A model generated the notes under the pieces. The model saw only the letters and a list, made by a program, of their open reading frames with translations, had not been told where the DNA came from and did not search any database. Below are positions 36,047 through 45,512 of a DNA stretch of 64,000 bases, in pieces. Source of the DNA: Sphingomonas sp. R647 (GTDB taxonomy: Bacteria; Pseudomonadota; Alphaproteobacteria; Sphingomonadales; Sphingomonadaceae); the NCBI RefSeq assembly GCF_020177055.1, contig NZ_JAIQXT010000006.1, forward strand, positions 248,001 to 312,000, written 5' to 3'. The translations under genes were made by a program, and so were the position numbers. Within the stretch, counting starts at the first letter, position 1. Every line of letters starts with the position of its first letter.

Positions 36047-36141
36047 TGGAACGCATTGCCATCATGCTTTATGGGGACGCGCAACGTGGCCGGAATCGCG
36101 CCGCTACCCCGCCACCCCCGATTACGAGAGGATTTGAGATC

Positions 36142-36795
36142 ATGAAGATCGCGCTGATTACCGAGAACAGCCAGGCTGCCAAGAACGGCGTCATCCACGA
36201 CGCGCTGACCGCCGTGGCCGAGCCGCTGGGCCATCAGGTGTTCAACTATGGCATGTATTCGGCCGAGGACAGCGCCTCGCTGACCTATGTCATGAACGGC
36301 CTGCTCGCCGGCATCCTGCTCAATTCCAAGGCGGCGGATTTCGTCGTTACCGGTTGCGGCACCGGCATGGGTTCGATGCTCGCCTGCAACGCCATGCCCG
36401 GCGTATTCTGTGGCCTGGTGATCGACCCGACCGACGCCTTCCTGTTCGCCCAGATCAACGACGGCAACGCGATCTCGATGCCCTATGCCAAGGGCTTTGG
36501 CTGGGCCGCCGAGCTCAACCTGCAGGACGTGTACCGCAAGCTGTTCGACGGCGAGCGTGGCCTTGGCTACCCCAAGGAGCGTGCCGAGATCATGCGCAAG
36601 AACCGCGGCATCCTCGCGGACCTCAAGGCGACGACCTGTCACGACATGCTGACCGTGCTCAAGAGCGTCGATCAGGACCTGCTGCGCGCCGCGATCGCGG
36701 GCGAGAAGTTCGCCGAGCTGTTCTACGCCAACTCGCAGGACGACGCGATCAGCGCCTACCTCAAGAGCGTGACCGCGCAGCCCGCGCTCGCCTGA
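36142..36795 (+). CDS. RpiB/LacA/LacB-family isomerase (DhuI-like candidate)
   Basis: 217 aa. The start at 36142 has GAGAGGA upstream. The fold and motifs [15 protein letters not shown] and [20 protein letters not shown] are those of RpiB/LacAB sugar isomerases, but the C-terminal extension (~150-217) is longer than in RpiB. A member of this superfamily, DhuI, isomerises 4-deoxy-L-threo-5-hexosulose uronate in streptococci. Placement directly before kduI and kduD suggests the same reaction or a related uronate isomerisation. Exact substrate not proven. Confidence 0.82.
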   Translation: MKIALITENSQAAKNGVIHDALTAVAEPLGHQVFNYGMYSAEDSASLTYVMNGLLAGILLNSKAADFVVTGCGTGMGSMLACNAMPGVFCGLVIDPTDAFLFAQINDGNAISMPYAKGFGWAAELNLQDVYRKLFDGERGLGYPKERAEIMRKNRGILADLKATTCHDMLTVLKSVDQDLLRAAIAGEKFAELFYANSQDDAISAYLKSVTAQPALA

Positions 36796-36829
36796 TCGCG
36801 ACCGCATCAGCACCCTGAACGGAGAGGCC

Positions 36830-37672
36830 ATGTTCGACCGCACTTATTATGCCACGCATCCCGACATGATGGAGTGCGTGTCGAACGACGAGCTTCGCGA
36901 CCGCTACCTGATCACGGACCTGTTCCGTGAAGGCGAATGCGTGCTCAACTATACCCATGCCGATCGCATGGTGATCGGCGGGGTGCTGGTCGGGTCGGGC
37001 GCGGTCAAGCTGCCCGACCAGACCGAACCGCCATCGGCGGCAGGGCATCCGTTCCTTGAGCGGCGCGAGCTGGGGATCGTCAATGTCGGCGCTGTCGAAG
37101 GTGTCGTCACCGTCGATGGCGAGACGTTCACGCTGGACAACAAGGATTGCCTGTACGTAACAATGGGCGCGGCGGACGTGCAATTCGCGGGCGCAGGAGC
37201 ACGCTTCTACCTCGTCTCCTGCCCCGCGCATCAGGCATTCGCGACGCGTCAGCTGGGCATTGCCGACGCCAACCGGCTTGATCGCGGCAGCCTCGCCGAA
37301 TCGAACGAACGCTCGATCTATCAGCTGGTGATCCCCGGCGTGTGCGATAGCGCGCAGCTGGTGATGGGCCTGACCGTGCTCAAGGAAGGCAGCGTGTGGA
37401 ACACCATGCCCCCGCACATCCATGAGCGCCGCAGCGAGATCTATTTCTACTTCGAGCTCGACAATGCCGACACCGACCGCGTGATGCACTTCATGGGTGA
37501 GGGCGAGGCGACCCGCCATATCGTGATGCAGAATGAAGAAGCGGTGATCAGCCCGCCCTGGTCGATCCATATGGGCGCGGGGACCAAATCCTACGCCTTC
37601 ATCTGGGCGATGGCGGGCGAGAATCAGGACTATACCGACATGAATGTGCTGGACATCTGCCAGCTGGCGTAA
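36830..37672 (+). CDS. kduI: 5-dehydro-4-deoxy-D-glucuronate isomerase
   Basis: 280 aa, full length. A cupin-fold zinc enzyme converts 5-keto-4-deoxyuronate (from unsaturated galacturonate) to 3-deoxy-D-glycero-2,5-hexodiulosonate. The metal site is visible in [17 protein letters not shown], with a later His in [19 protein letters not shown] precedes the start. It follows the RpiB-type gene by 34 bp and precedes kduD by 21 bp; the three genes form one operon. Confidence 0.96.
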   Translation: MFDRTYYATHPDMMECVSNDELRDRYLITDLFREGECVLNYTHADRMVIGGVLVGSGAVKLPDQTEPPSAAGHPFLERRELGIVNVGAVEGVVTVDGETFTLDNKDCLYVTMGAADVQFAGAGARFYLVSCPAHQAFATRQLGIADANRLDRGSLAESNERSIYQLVIPGVCDSAQLVMGLTVLKEGSVWNTMPPHIHERRSEIYFYFELDNADTDRVMHFMGEGEATRHIVMQNEEAVISPPWSIHMGAGTKSYAFIWAMAGENQDYTDMNVLDICQLA

Positions 37673-37693
37673 CGCCCAAGGACGAGGTTACCC

Positions 37694-38446
37694 ATGAATC
37701 CCTTCGATCTCACCGGCCGCGTCGCGGTCGTCACTGGTGCGAACACCGGCATCGGCCAGGGCATCGCCCTCGCGCTGGCACAGGCGGGCGCAGACATTGC
37801 CGCAGTAGGCCGCTCCGCCGCCACCGAAACCGTCGAAAAGGTCCGCGCGCTTGGCCGCAAGGCAGAGATCATCAGCGCCGACCTCTCGACGATCGAGCCT
37901 GTGGGCCGAATTGTGGACGAAACTGTGGAAAAGCTCGGCGGGCTGCACATCCTCGTCAACAATGCCGGCATCATCCGCCGTAACGACAGCGTCGACTTCA
38001 CCGAGGAAGACTGGGACGCGGTGATGGACACCAATTTGAAGTCGGTGTTCTTCCTGTGCCAGGCGGCGGCGCGCCACATGATCCCCAATGGCGGCGGCAA
38101 GATCATCAACATTGCCTCGATGCTGACCTTCCAGGGCGGCATCCGCGTGCCAAGCTATACCGCGTCGAAGAGCGGCGTCGGCGGGCTGACCAAGCTGCTG
38201 GCGAACGAATGGGCGGGCAAGGGCATCACCGTCAACGCGATCGCGCCCGGCTACATCGCCACCAACAACACCGATGCGCTGCAAAAGGACGAGACGCGCA
38301 ACCGCCAGATCATGGAGCGCATCCCCGCCGGTCGCTGGGGCGATCCGGCGGATCTGGGCGGCGCGGCGGTTTTCCTCGCGTCGCGCGCATCGGACTATGT
38401 GCAGGGCCACATCCTCGCGGTAGACGGCGGCTGGCTGGCGCGCTGA
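37694..38446 (+). CDS. kduD: 2-dehydro-3-deoxy-D-gluconate 5-dehydrogenase (SDR)
   Basis: 250 aa. A classical short-chain dehydrogenase: TGANTGIGQGIA nucleotide-binding motif, NNAGI, catalytic Ser in NIASM and YTASKSGV (Tyr-x-x-x-Lys), and C-terminal GHILAVDGGWLAR. It reduces the KduI product to 2-keto-3-deoxygluconate. Adjacent kduI and kdgK fix the assignment. Confidence 0.95.
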   Translation: MNPFDLTGRVAVVTGANTGIGQGIALALAQAGADIAAVGRSAATETVEKVRALGRKAEIISADLSTIEPVGRIVDETVEKLGGLHILVNNAGIIRRNDSVDFTEEDWDAVMDTNLKSVFFLCQAAARHMIPNGGGKIINIASMLTFQGGIRVPSYTASKSGVGGLTKLLANEWAGKGITVNAIAPGYIATNNTDALQKDETRNRQIMERIPAGRWGDPADLGGAAVFLASRASDYVQGHILAVDGGWLAR

Positions 38447-38470
38447 CGCCGGTTTAGCTGAGGAGACATC

Positions 38471-39481
38471 ATGGCCGGCCGTATCGTCTGTTTCGGGGAA
38501 TTGCTGCTCCGCCTGACCGCTCCGGGGCGCGAGCTGCTGATGCAGACCGGCAGCCTCGACGTGCATGTCGGCGGTGCGGAGGCCAATGTCGGGATCGGCC
38601 TCGCCAATCTCGGCCATGACGTTGCGATGGTCAGCGCGGTGCCCGACAATCCGCTCGGTCAGGCCGCGATCCGCTTCGTGCGCGGACAGGGCGTCGATAC
38701 GCGCCATGTCCAGCTGCGCGACGGGCGCATGGGGCTGTACTTCCTGTCGGTCGGCGCTGGCCTCCGCGCATCGGACATCGTCTATGACCGCGCCGCATCG
38801 AGCTTCGCCACCGCGCCCGCCGATGCGTTCGACTGGGCCGCGATCCTCGACGGCGCGGCGATGCTGCACCTGTCGGGCATCACCCCCGCGCTCGGCCACG
38901 CGACCGCGCAGGCCGCGCTTGCCGCCGCGCGCGCCGCCAAGGAGCTGGGCGTCGCGGTCAGCTTTGATGGCAATTACCGCGCCCGGCTGTGGGAAGCATG
39001 GGACAGCGATCCGCGCGCGATCCTGACCGAGCTGGTCGGCCTCGCCGACACGATGTTCGGCAACCATCGCGACGTGTCGCTGCTGCTTGGCAAGACCTTC
39101 TCGGGCGACGGCGCCGATCGCCGCCGTGAGGCCGCCGAGGCCGCCTTCGCCGCCTTCCCCAACCTTCAGCGCATCGCCTCGACCGCGCGCCATGTCGATG
39201 ACGCCGACAGCCACCGCATCGCCGCCCGCGTCGATACGCGCGAACGCGGCTATCAGACCGACGAGGTCGTGGTTGCAGGCATCGTCGACCGCATCGGCGG
39301 CGGTGACGCCTTTGCCGCGGGCATCCTCCACGGCGTATTGTCGGGACAGGATCTGGAGGCAACCGTCGCCTCGGGCCTCGCGCTGACCTGCCTCAAACAC
39401 TCGCTCCCCGGCGACGCCTCGCTGTTCGGGCAGCGCGACATCGATGCGTTCCTCGAAGGCGGCCTGGACGTGCGCCGGTGA
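38471..39481 (+). CDS. kdgK: 2-dehydro-3-deoxygluconokinase
   Basis: 336 aa. A PfkB-family sugar kinase: N-terminal GGAEANVGIGLANLG and the C-terminal signature GGGDAFAAGILHG with the catalytic Asp. It phosphorylates KDG to KDPG with ATP. GAGGAG lies upstream. The stop shares one base with the next start (TGATG). The KDPG aldolase that would follow is not in the window. Confidence 0.95.
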   Translation: MAGRIVCFGELLLRLTAPGRELLMQTGSLDVHVGGAEANVGIGLANLGHDVAMVSAVPDNPLGQAAIRFVRGQGVDTRHVQLRDGRMGLYFLSVGAGLRASDIVYDRAASSFATAPADAFDWAAILDGAAMLHLSGITPALGHATAQAALAAARAAKELGVAVSFDGNYRARLWEAWDSDPRAILTELVGLADTMFGNHRDVSLLLGKTFSGDGADRRREAAEAAFAAFPNLQRIASTARHVDDADSHRIAARVDTRERGYQTDEVVVAGIVDRIGGGDAFAAGILHGVLSGQDLEATVASGLALTCLKHSLPGDASLFGQRDIDAFLEGGLDVRR

Positions 39482-41025
39482 TGGATCGGCGGACGCTGCT
39501 GGGGGCGGGAGCGGCGCTGTCCGCCCTCCCCTCCGCCGCGTTCGCCAAGGGCGATCCGGTCGCCACCGGCACCACCGGCCGATGGCAGGGCAAGGCCGAC
39601 GGCGCGACCCACGCGTTCCTCGGCATCCGCTACGGTAGCGACACCAGCCGCACCCGCTTCCGCGCGGCGACCGCGCCCGCCCGCATGCGCGAGACGATCC
39701 GCGCGACCGAGTTCGCGGTGAACTGCCCCCAGCGCAGCAATCTGCCCAATCAGGCCGAGGACTGCCTGTTCCTCAACGTCTGGACGCCGCACGCCAACCC
39801 GAACGCGCGCCGCCCGGTGATGGTCTATTTCCACGGGGGCGCTTACTCCAACGGCACGGTGATCGAGCCACAGGTGTTCGGCCAAAAGCTGGCGGAACAG
39901 GGCGATGTCGTCGTCGTCACGGTCAACCACCGGCTCAACGCGCTCGGCTATCTCTACCTCGCCCGGCTCGCCCCGCGCTTCCCCGACAGCGGCAATCTGG
40001 GACAGCTCGACCTGATCCTCACGCTGCGATGGGTGCGCGACAATATCATCGGCTTTGGCGGCGACCCCAATCGCGTGATGGTGTTCGGCCAGTCCGGCGG
40101 CGGCGCGAAGATCGCGACGCTGATGGGGATGCCCGCCGCCAAGGGCCTGTTCCACAGCGCCGCGACGATGAGCGGCCAACAGGTCACCGCCAGCGGCCCG
40201 CTCAACGCCACCGCCCGCGCCAAGGCGCTGCTCGCCAAACTCAACGCCACCCTCGGCGACCTGATCGACATGCCGGTCCAGCGGCTGATCGAGGGGCTGT
40301 CCGCCGAAGACCCGATCCTGGGCGGCGGCGTCTATATGGGCCCGGTGCTCGACATGAAGTGGCTGGACCGCCACCCCTTCTGGCCCGACGCCAATCCCTT
40401 AAGCAACGGCATCCCGATGATCCTCGGCAATACCCGCGATGAGACCCGCGCCTTCATCGACCCGAAGGGCGAGGCGGTCCGCACGCTCGACTGGTCGAAC
40501 CTCGCCGAACGCATCACCCCGCAATTGCGCATCGGCGCCCACCCCGAATGGGTCGTCGCCGAATATCGCCGCCAGTTCCCTGACTGGACCGCGCAGGACA
40601 TTTTCTACGCCGCCACCACCGCCGGACGCAGCTGGCGCGGGCAGGTGATCGAGGCGGAGGAGCGCGCCAGAGCCGGCGTCCCCGCCTGGGTCTATCAGCT
40701 CGATTTCCAATCCCCGGTCGCACCCGAACGCGGCGCGGCGCACACCCACGACATTCCGATGGTGTTCGGCACGATCGGCGCAGAGGGCACAGTCTCCGGC
40801 ACCGGCCCGGGCGCGCAGGCGGTCTCGGCAGCGATGCAGCGCGCCTTCGTCAACCTCGCCGCCACCGGCAATCCCAATGGCGCAGGCGTGCCCGACTGGC
40901 CCAGGCACACCCTGCCCGAACGCCAGACAATGATCTTCGACGCCACCAGCCGCGTCGAGAGCGACCCGCGCAAATGGCAGCGCGAGCTGTTCGCCCGCAT
41001 CCCCTATATTCAGCCCGGAACCTGA
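39481..41025 (+). CDS. Exported type-B carboxylesterase
   Basis: 514 aa from the ATG at 39481, coupled to kdgK. A twin-arginine-like signal (DRRTLLGAGAAL, cut near SAAFA) gives periplasmic export. It is a carboxylesterase/lipase type B domain with EDCLFLNVWTP, oxyanion-hole HGGAYSNG, nucleophile Ser205 in GQSGGG and a His in AHTHDIPMVFG. In this locus it may remove methyl, acetyl or feruloyl esters from pectin fragments. The ester specificity is inferred from context. Confidence 0.9.
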   Translation: MDRRTLLGAGAALSALPSAAFAKGDPVATGTTGRWQGKADGATHAFLGIRYGSDTSRTRFRAATAPARMRETIRATEFAVNCPQRSNLPNQAEDCLFLNVWTPHANPNARRPVMVYFHGGAYSNGTVIEPQVFGQKLAEQGDVVVVTVNHRLNALGYLYLARLAPRFPDSGNLGQLDLILTLRWVRDNIIGFGGDPNRVMVFGQSGGGAKIATLMGMPAAKGLFHSAATMSGQQVTASGPLNATARAKALLAKLNATLGDLIDMPVQRLIEGLSAEDPILGGGVYMGPVLDMKWLDRHPFWPDANPLSNGIPMILGNTRDETRAFIDPKGEAVRTLDWSNLAERITPQLRIGAHPEWVVAEYRRQFPDWTAQDIFYAATTAGRSWRGQVIEAEERARAGVPAWVYQLDFQSPVAPERGAAHTHDIPMVFGTIGAEGTVSGTGPGAQAVSAAMQRAFVNLAATGNPNGAGVPDWPRHTLPERQTMIFDATSRVESDPRKWQRELFARIPYIQPGT

Positions 41026-41594
41026 TCGGCCAGCACCGGCGCGAGCACCAGCCGGTCGAGCATCGCCGCCACATCGTCCGCCGCCGTCTCCGGCGCGCGG
41101 TCGAGCCACCAGGTCAGGATCGTCAGCGTCGCGCCGACCAGATGCGTCACCGCCAGCTCGCGCGGCAGCCCGCCCGGCGTCTGCGTCGGCGCGGCCATCG
41201 CCTGATCGATCGCGCGCCGCGTGATCGTCTGCCGCATCGAATCCCCCGCTCCAGTCAGCAACGCATGGGCGAGCTGCCGCCGCGCCGCCACTTCGGCGGT
41301 CAGCGCCCGCATCACCGCCAGACCGTCACGGGCGCGCAGCAGCGGCACCAGCAACTCCAGCAGCTCTGCGATCAACCCATCGGCGACTTCGGCCAGCACC
41401 GCAGCCAGATCGGGATAATGGCGAAAGAAGGTTGCATAGCCGACCCCCGCGCGCTCGGTCACCGCCGCGACGCTGATCTCCGCAAAGGGCCGCTCGCCGA
41501 CCAGATCGACCAGCGCCGCACGGAGCGCCGCCCGCGATCGGACCACGCGCGCATCGCTTGAAACTGCGCCGCGCTTCGCTATCTTATGATCCAT
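41010..41594 (-). CDS. TetR-family repressor
   Basis: 194 aa. The N-terminal HTH is ISVAAVTERAGVGYATFFRH; the C-terminal ligand domain is alpha-helical. It is divergent from the P450 gene, with a near-perfect operator covering its own start codon, so it should repress itself and the P450. Its stop overlaps the esterase 3' end convergently by 16 bp. Confidence 0.9.
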   Translation of the reverse strand: MDHKIAKRGAVSSDARVVRSRAALRAALVDLVGERPFAEISVAAVTERAGVGYATFFRHYPDLAAVLAEVADGLIAELLELLVPLLRARDGLAVMRALTAEVAARRQLAHALLTGAGDSMRQTITRRAIDQAMAAPTQTPGGLPRELAVTHLVGATLTILTWWLDRAPETAADDVAAMLDRLVLAPVLADQVPG

Positions 41595-41604
41595 AGTGTA
41601 TCAT
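41586..41604. promoter_or_regulatory. TetR operator overlapping the tetR start
   Basis: ATGATCCA-tag-TGTATCAT is a dyad with 8-bp arms and one mismatch. It spans the tetR start codon (41592-41594) and ends 15 bp before the P450 ATG, so a bound dimer would block both promoters or both leaders. Confidence 0.7.
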
Positions 41605-41619
41605 ATATCGGAGTTCGTC

Positions 41620-42780
41620 ATGTCCGCCCAGCTGCAACCCGCATCGGCCCGATGCCCGATCGACCATGCGCGCGACGACCGCAAGTCTGCAAGCGCGGCG
41701 CAGGGCGGCCTGCTCGCCGCACCCGAACTCACCAGCTTCGATGCGGTCCGCGCCGTGCTGCGTGACACCGATGCGCGCCAGGCGGGGTTCAAGGCGGAGG
41801 TGATCCTGCGCTATCGCGGCCGGGCCCGCCCGCCGATCCTGTATCTGCATGGCGAGGCGCATCGCCGCCAGCGCAGCGGCACCGCGCGCTTCTTCACCCC
41901 GCGCGTGGTCGAGACGCGCTATCGCGACCTGATGGAGCGGACCAGCGACGCGCTGCTCGCCCGTCTCGTCCGCGACGGCAGCGCCGATCTCGACCGGCTG
42001 TCGCTCGAAATGGCGGTGACGGTCGCGGCGGAGATCGTTGGGCTGACGGAGAGCGACATTGCGGGCATGAGCCGCCGCCTCGACGCATTCTTCAGTACCG
42101 CCTTCCAGACCGGCGGCGGCAAGTTCGCCGAAATCATGAGCTTCCTGCTCGGCCAGTGGCGGATGCGCCGCTTCTACGCCAAGGACGTGAAACCCGCGAT
42201 CACCGCCCGCCGCGCCAGCCCGCGCGAGGACGTGATCTCGCATCTGCTGTGCGAAGGCTATACCCCGCTCGACATCCTCACCGAATGTTTCACCTATGGT
42301 GCGGCGGGGATGGTGACGACGCGTGAGTTCATCACCATGGCCGGCTGGCATTTGCTCGAACGGCCCGAGTTGCGCGCCCAGTTCCTCGCGGCCGATGCCG
42401 ATGGGCAGATCGTGATCCTCGAGGAAATCCTGCGGCTCGAACCGGTGGTCGGCACGCTATATCGCCATATCGAGGGCGGGACGGTCGCGCTCGATATCCG
42501 CGCGGCCAATGGCGACGCCGCTGCGGTGGGCGTGTGCCCGCACGCGCTCGACCCGGAGCGGGAGCGCGCGCCGCGCGTCACCGGCCCGGGACTCGCCTTT
42601 GGTGACGGCGAGCATCGCTGCCCCGGCGCGGGCGTGGCACTGCACGAATCCGCCGTGTTCCTCGACCGGCTGCTGCGCATTCCCGGACTGCGGCTGGAGC
42701 GCGCGCCCGATGTCGGCTGGAACCCGCTGGTCGCGGGGTACGAGCTGCGCGGCTGCCGGCTTGTCGTCGACGCAACCTAA
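41620..42780 (+). CDS. Cytochrome P450
   Basis: 386 aa from ATG 41620 with CGGAG 6-8 nt upstream. The heme-ligand loop is FGDGEHRCPG with Cys334, and the ExxR pair is Glu269/Arg272. The I-helix segment is GAAGMVTTRE (227-236), where the usual acid-Thr pair is replaced by Thr-Thr, which may affect oxygen activation. It is shorter than most bacterial class I P450s (~400). No ferredoxin or reductase lies nearby; the small Rieske protein is 29 kb away. Regulated by the adjacent TetR. Substrate unknown. Confidence 0.92.
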   Translation: MSAQLQPASARCPIDHARDDRKSASAAQGGLLAAPELTSFDAVRAVLRDTDARQAGFKAEVILRYRGRARPPILYLHGEAHRRQRSGTARFFTPRVVETRYRDLMERTSDALLARLVRDGSADLDRLSLEMAVTVAAEIVGLTESDIAGMSRRLDAFFSTAFQTGGGKFAEIMSFLLGQWRMRRFYAKDVKPAITARRASPREDVISHLLCEGYTPLDILTECFTYGAAGMVTTREFITMAGWHLLERPELRAQFLAADADGQIVILEEILRLEPVVGTLYRHIEGGTVALDIRAANGDAAAVGVCPHALDPERERAPRVTGPGLAFGDGEHRCPGAGVALHESAVFLDRLLRIPGLRLERAPDVGWNPLVAGYELRGCRLVVDAT

Positions 42781-44360
42781 GAGGCGCTGCGCAGCGCCCC
42801 GATCAGCGTGACCATGTGATCGATATAGGTGCCGGTCGAAATCCCGATCGGCCCGTCCTTCACATCGAACGGCGACGTGTCGCTGCTGTCGCCGACATTG
42901 GTCGATCGGAAATCGCCGGGTACCACTTCCTTCGATCCGGGGCCGCGATAGGGGTGGCTGATCGCCTTGAGCTGGGTCGGCCACCAACCCTCATCGTTGA
43001 GCGAAGCGACCAACTCCGCCGCGCTCTTGCCGCCCGCGACGTTCATGTCCGACCCCGGCTCGACCGCCGCGACCCAATAGGGCGACAGCGGCTGGCGCCC
43101 CTTCAGCAGCGGCGAGTCCTTCGACACCGGCCCGCCGGGGATTGCGCGCAGCTTTTCATACTCCCGCCGCAGCTTCGTCACATCGACCGACCGGCGCGGA
43201 TTGTAGTGGCCGATCGTGTTCGCGGGATCGTGATCGGCATAATATTCGCCGTTGACCACATTCGATCCCCGGCGATGCACCCATAGCGGCTTGTTGGTGC
43301 CGATCTCGACAAAGGTCGGGAAATGCCGGTTCCCCACGCGCAATTCCTCGGGCAGCCGGACGCTGTTGAGCCAGTCGAGCGCCGCCGGAATCGGCGCCAG
43401 ATACTTGGCGTTCCCGGTGAGGCGGTAGAATTCCATCAGGTCTTCGATGTTCGACGCGGTGGTGTGCGTGACCAGCGCCTCGGGCTCATAGGTCCGCGCA
43501 CCGGCAGGCGAAAAATCCGCGCGGTGCTGCAGGCCCCAACCCGCTTGTGGCGCGGGCTGCTGGGTCTTGAGGTAAATGTCCATCGCCCGCTCGATCGCCG
43601 GCAGCACACGCGGATCGCCGATTGCCTGGTGATAGCTCAGCAGGACATCGATATTGTCGTGGATGACCCCGTCGTTGAACGTGATCAGCCCGGTGTAATC
43701 GGGTTTGCCGTGCAGCCCGCCGTTGCGCACGTGCGGCCAGCGCTGCGGCCATCCGCCATTGTCGAGCTGGCTGGCGAAGATGAAGTTGATCGCCTTGTCG
43801 AGCCCGCGCTTGAACCGCGCCTCGCGCTTTTCGACATAGAGGCGGATCAGGAAGCGGATCGCCTCGCCGGTCCCCTGATCGTCGAACGTCGCGTTGCCCC
43901 AATGGTGCTGGAATTCCTCCATCCGCCACGCATTCTTGCCGATCGTCTCGTACCAGCGCTTGGTCGAGGCCGGCCCGCCAAAGTCGATGAAATAGCCCCA
44001 GCCGCCGGTCGGCAGCTGGCCGTCGATCAGCGCCTGTGCCGCCTTCGCCGCCGCCTGATAATAGTATTCGTCGCCGGTCGCATGATAGGCGTCGAGGTAC
44101 AGATGCCCCATCGTCGCGGTGCCAGGCGGCTGCACCCACACCATCGTCTTGTACGCTTCCAGCTCCCCCCAGACGCGCGAGCGGTCGGGCAGGTACGACC
44201 AGAGATAGCCGCCACGATAGGCGAGCTTTTCGACCATGAACTGCGTCGCGCGCTTCATCGTTGCTGCGATTTCGGCGCTCGCCGGCGCCTGCGCGCGCGC
44301 CATGGCAGGGGTCAGCATCAGTGCGGCGGATGCGGCGAGCAGCTGGCGGCGGGCAATCAT
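42777..44360 (-). CDS. Exported pectate lyase, PL10 type
   Basis: 527 aa. An RR-containing signal (MIARRQLLAASAALML, cut near ARAQ) exports it. The body is alpha/alpha-toroid-like with the pectate-lyase PL10 motifs TGGWGYFIDFGGP, LDNGGWPQRWPHVRNGG and ITFNDGVIHDNIDVL. It cleaves polygalacturonate by beta-elimination. The start overlaps the ThuA-cupin stop (ATGA). It is the last gene of the receptor-PL1-ThuA-PL10 operon, and its end overlaps the P450 stop convergently. Confidence 0.9.
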   Translation of the reverse strand: MIARRQLLAASAALMLTPAMARAQAPASAEIAATMKRATQFMVEKLAYRGGYLWSYLPDRSRVWGELEAYKTMVWVQPPGTATMGHLYLDAYHATGDEYYYQAAAKAAQALIDGQLPTGGWGYFIDFGGPASTKRWYETIGKNAWRMEEFQHHWGNATFDDQGTGEAIRFLIRLYVEKREARFKRGLDKAINFIFASQLDNGGWPQRWPHVRNGGLHGKPDYTGLITFNDGVIHDNIDVLLSYHQAIGDPRVLPAIERAMDIYLKTQQPAPQAGWGLQHRADFSPAGARTYEPEALVTHTTASNIEDLMEFYRLTGNAKYLAPIPAALDWLNSVRLPEELRVGNRHFPTFVEIGTNKPLWVHRRGSNVVNGEYYADHDPANTIGHYNPRRSVDVTKLRREYEKLRAIPGGPVSKDSPLLKGRQPLSPYWVAAVEPGSDMNVAGGKSAAELVASLNDEGWWPTQLKAISHPYRGPGSKEVVPGDFRSTNVGDSSDTSPFDVKDGPIGISTGTYIDHMVTLIGALRSAS

Positions 44361-45457
44361 TTACGCGGTACTCCTTCAAGCGGATAAGAGACGATCAGCA
44401 CCAAAGGTGCCTCGCCGATCTGGCGAATGCCGACCTGCGCGCCGGTGTAGAGATAGGCGGTCATGCCCGGCTTCAGCCGCGCGGTCGTGCCGTCGGAGCT
44501 GACCTCGCCCTCGCCGGAGACGACCGCATAGACCTCGTCATGGTCGATCGGATGCACGCCGATCGCCGCGCCCTTGTGCAGCGCGCGCTTGCGATACTCC
44601 ATCATCCGGCCGGGCACGCCGTCGGTGATGCGCCATGCGGTGCTCATGCCGATGCGGCCATGCGGCGGCGGCTCCTCGACGCGCTTGGCCGCCTCGTCGA
44701 TCACCACCATCGGCCGCGCGCCGCGCTTCGCCGCCCAGTCGATCCCACCCAAGACGTGATCGACCACGCGCGGATCGCTCCACGAGTCTTTGGTGTGACC
44801 AAGCCCGGTGTAGAAGACCTGCCCGCCCTCGAAGCGATGCGCCCAGGCGATCGCGCGCGGATTGACGCCCTTCTCCCCGATCGACGCCGGATCGAGCGTC
44901 AGCAACGGGCGCAAACGCGGATCGAGATCGTCGAACCAGTACCACTCGTCCACAAGTTCGGCGGTATCCGGAAAGGCGCGGATCGCGGGATGATCGAGCG
45001 GCGCGCGGGTCACGACGCCCTTGGGCGTCCCCGCCGGATGCCGGGCAAAGCGCGCACCCATCATCCGCCCATACCAGTCCCAATGGTAATGCGAATCTGC
45101 CGCGCCATGCACCCCGACGATCCCGCCGCCGCCGCGCACATAGGCGATCAGAGCGTCACGCCGCGCGCCGGTGAACCACTCGCTTGCCGGGTCGTTCGAC
45201 CTGGTCGTGGTCGACAGCAGCACGATCGCCGCGAAGCCCTTCACCTGCGTCGCATCATCGAACAGCGCCGGGTCTTCGCTTGCCACGACATGATAGCCCT
45301 TGGCCTTTGCGGCCTTGGTCAGCGCCGCAACCGCGGGCTCGATCGAGTCATGCCGCCAGCCGGTCGTGTGGCTGAACAGCAGGACTTCCGGCGGTCGCGG
45401 AGGCAGCGACGCACCGCCGAGCAGGATCGCCGCCAGCAGCGTCAGGATCGCCCGCAT
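44357..45457 (-). CDS. Exported ThuA-domain protein fused to a C-terminal cupin
   Basis: 366 aa. The start at 45457 has AAGGAG 7 nt upstream and a signal peptide (1-18). ThuA (glutamine-amidotransferase-like, trehalose-utilisation) domain ~22-245: FSHTTGWRHDSI, GGGGIVGVHGAADS, GGQVFYTGLGHTKDSW. A cupin domain ~270-360 has HPIDHDEVYAVVSGEGEVSS. ThuA domains are common in polysaccharide-utilisation loci, but their reaction is not established. The fusion inside a pectin operon suggests binding or modification of uronate oligomers. Confidence 0.85.
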   Translation of the reverse strand: MRAILTLLAAILLGGASLPPRPPEVLLFSHTTGWRHDSIEPAVAALTKAAKAKGYHVVASEDPALFDDATQVKGFAAIVLLSTTTRSNDPASEWFTGARRDALIAYVRGGGGIVGVHGAADSHYHWDWYGRMMGARFARHPAGTPKGVVTRAPLDHPAIRAFPDTAELVDEWYWFDDLDPRLRPLLTLDPASIGEKGVNPRAIAWAHRFEGGQVFYTGLGHTKDSWSDPRVVDHVLGGIDWAAKRGARPMVVIDEAAKRVEEPPPHGRIGMSTAWRITDGVPGRMMEYRKRALHKGAAIGVHPIDHDEVYAVVSGEGEVSSDGTTARLKPGMTAYLYTGAQVGIRQIGEAPLVLIVSYPLEGVPRK

Positions 45458-45512
45458 GTCCCACTCCTTCAAACGCACACCCGCTGGCCGCCACACTGCG
45501 GCGCGCGAAGCT

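Noticed and set aside
38443..38456. TGACGCCGGTTTAG as another LacI operator before kdgK
   Set aside because: It overlaps the kduD stop, has mismatches in the right half-site and is inside an operon; probably chance.
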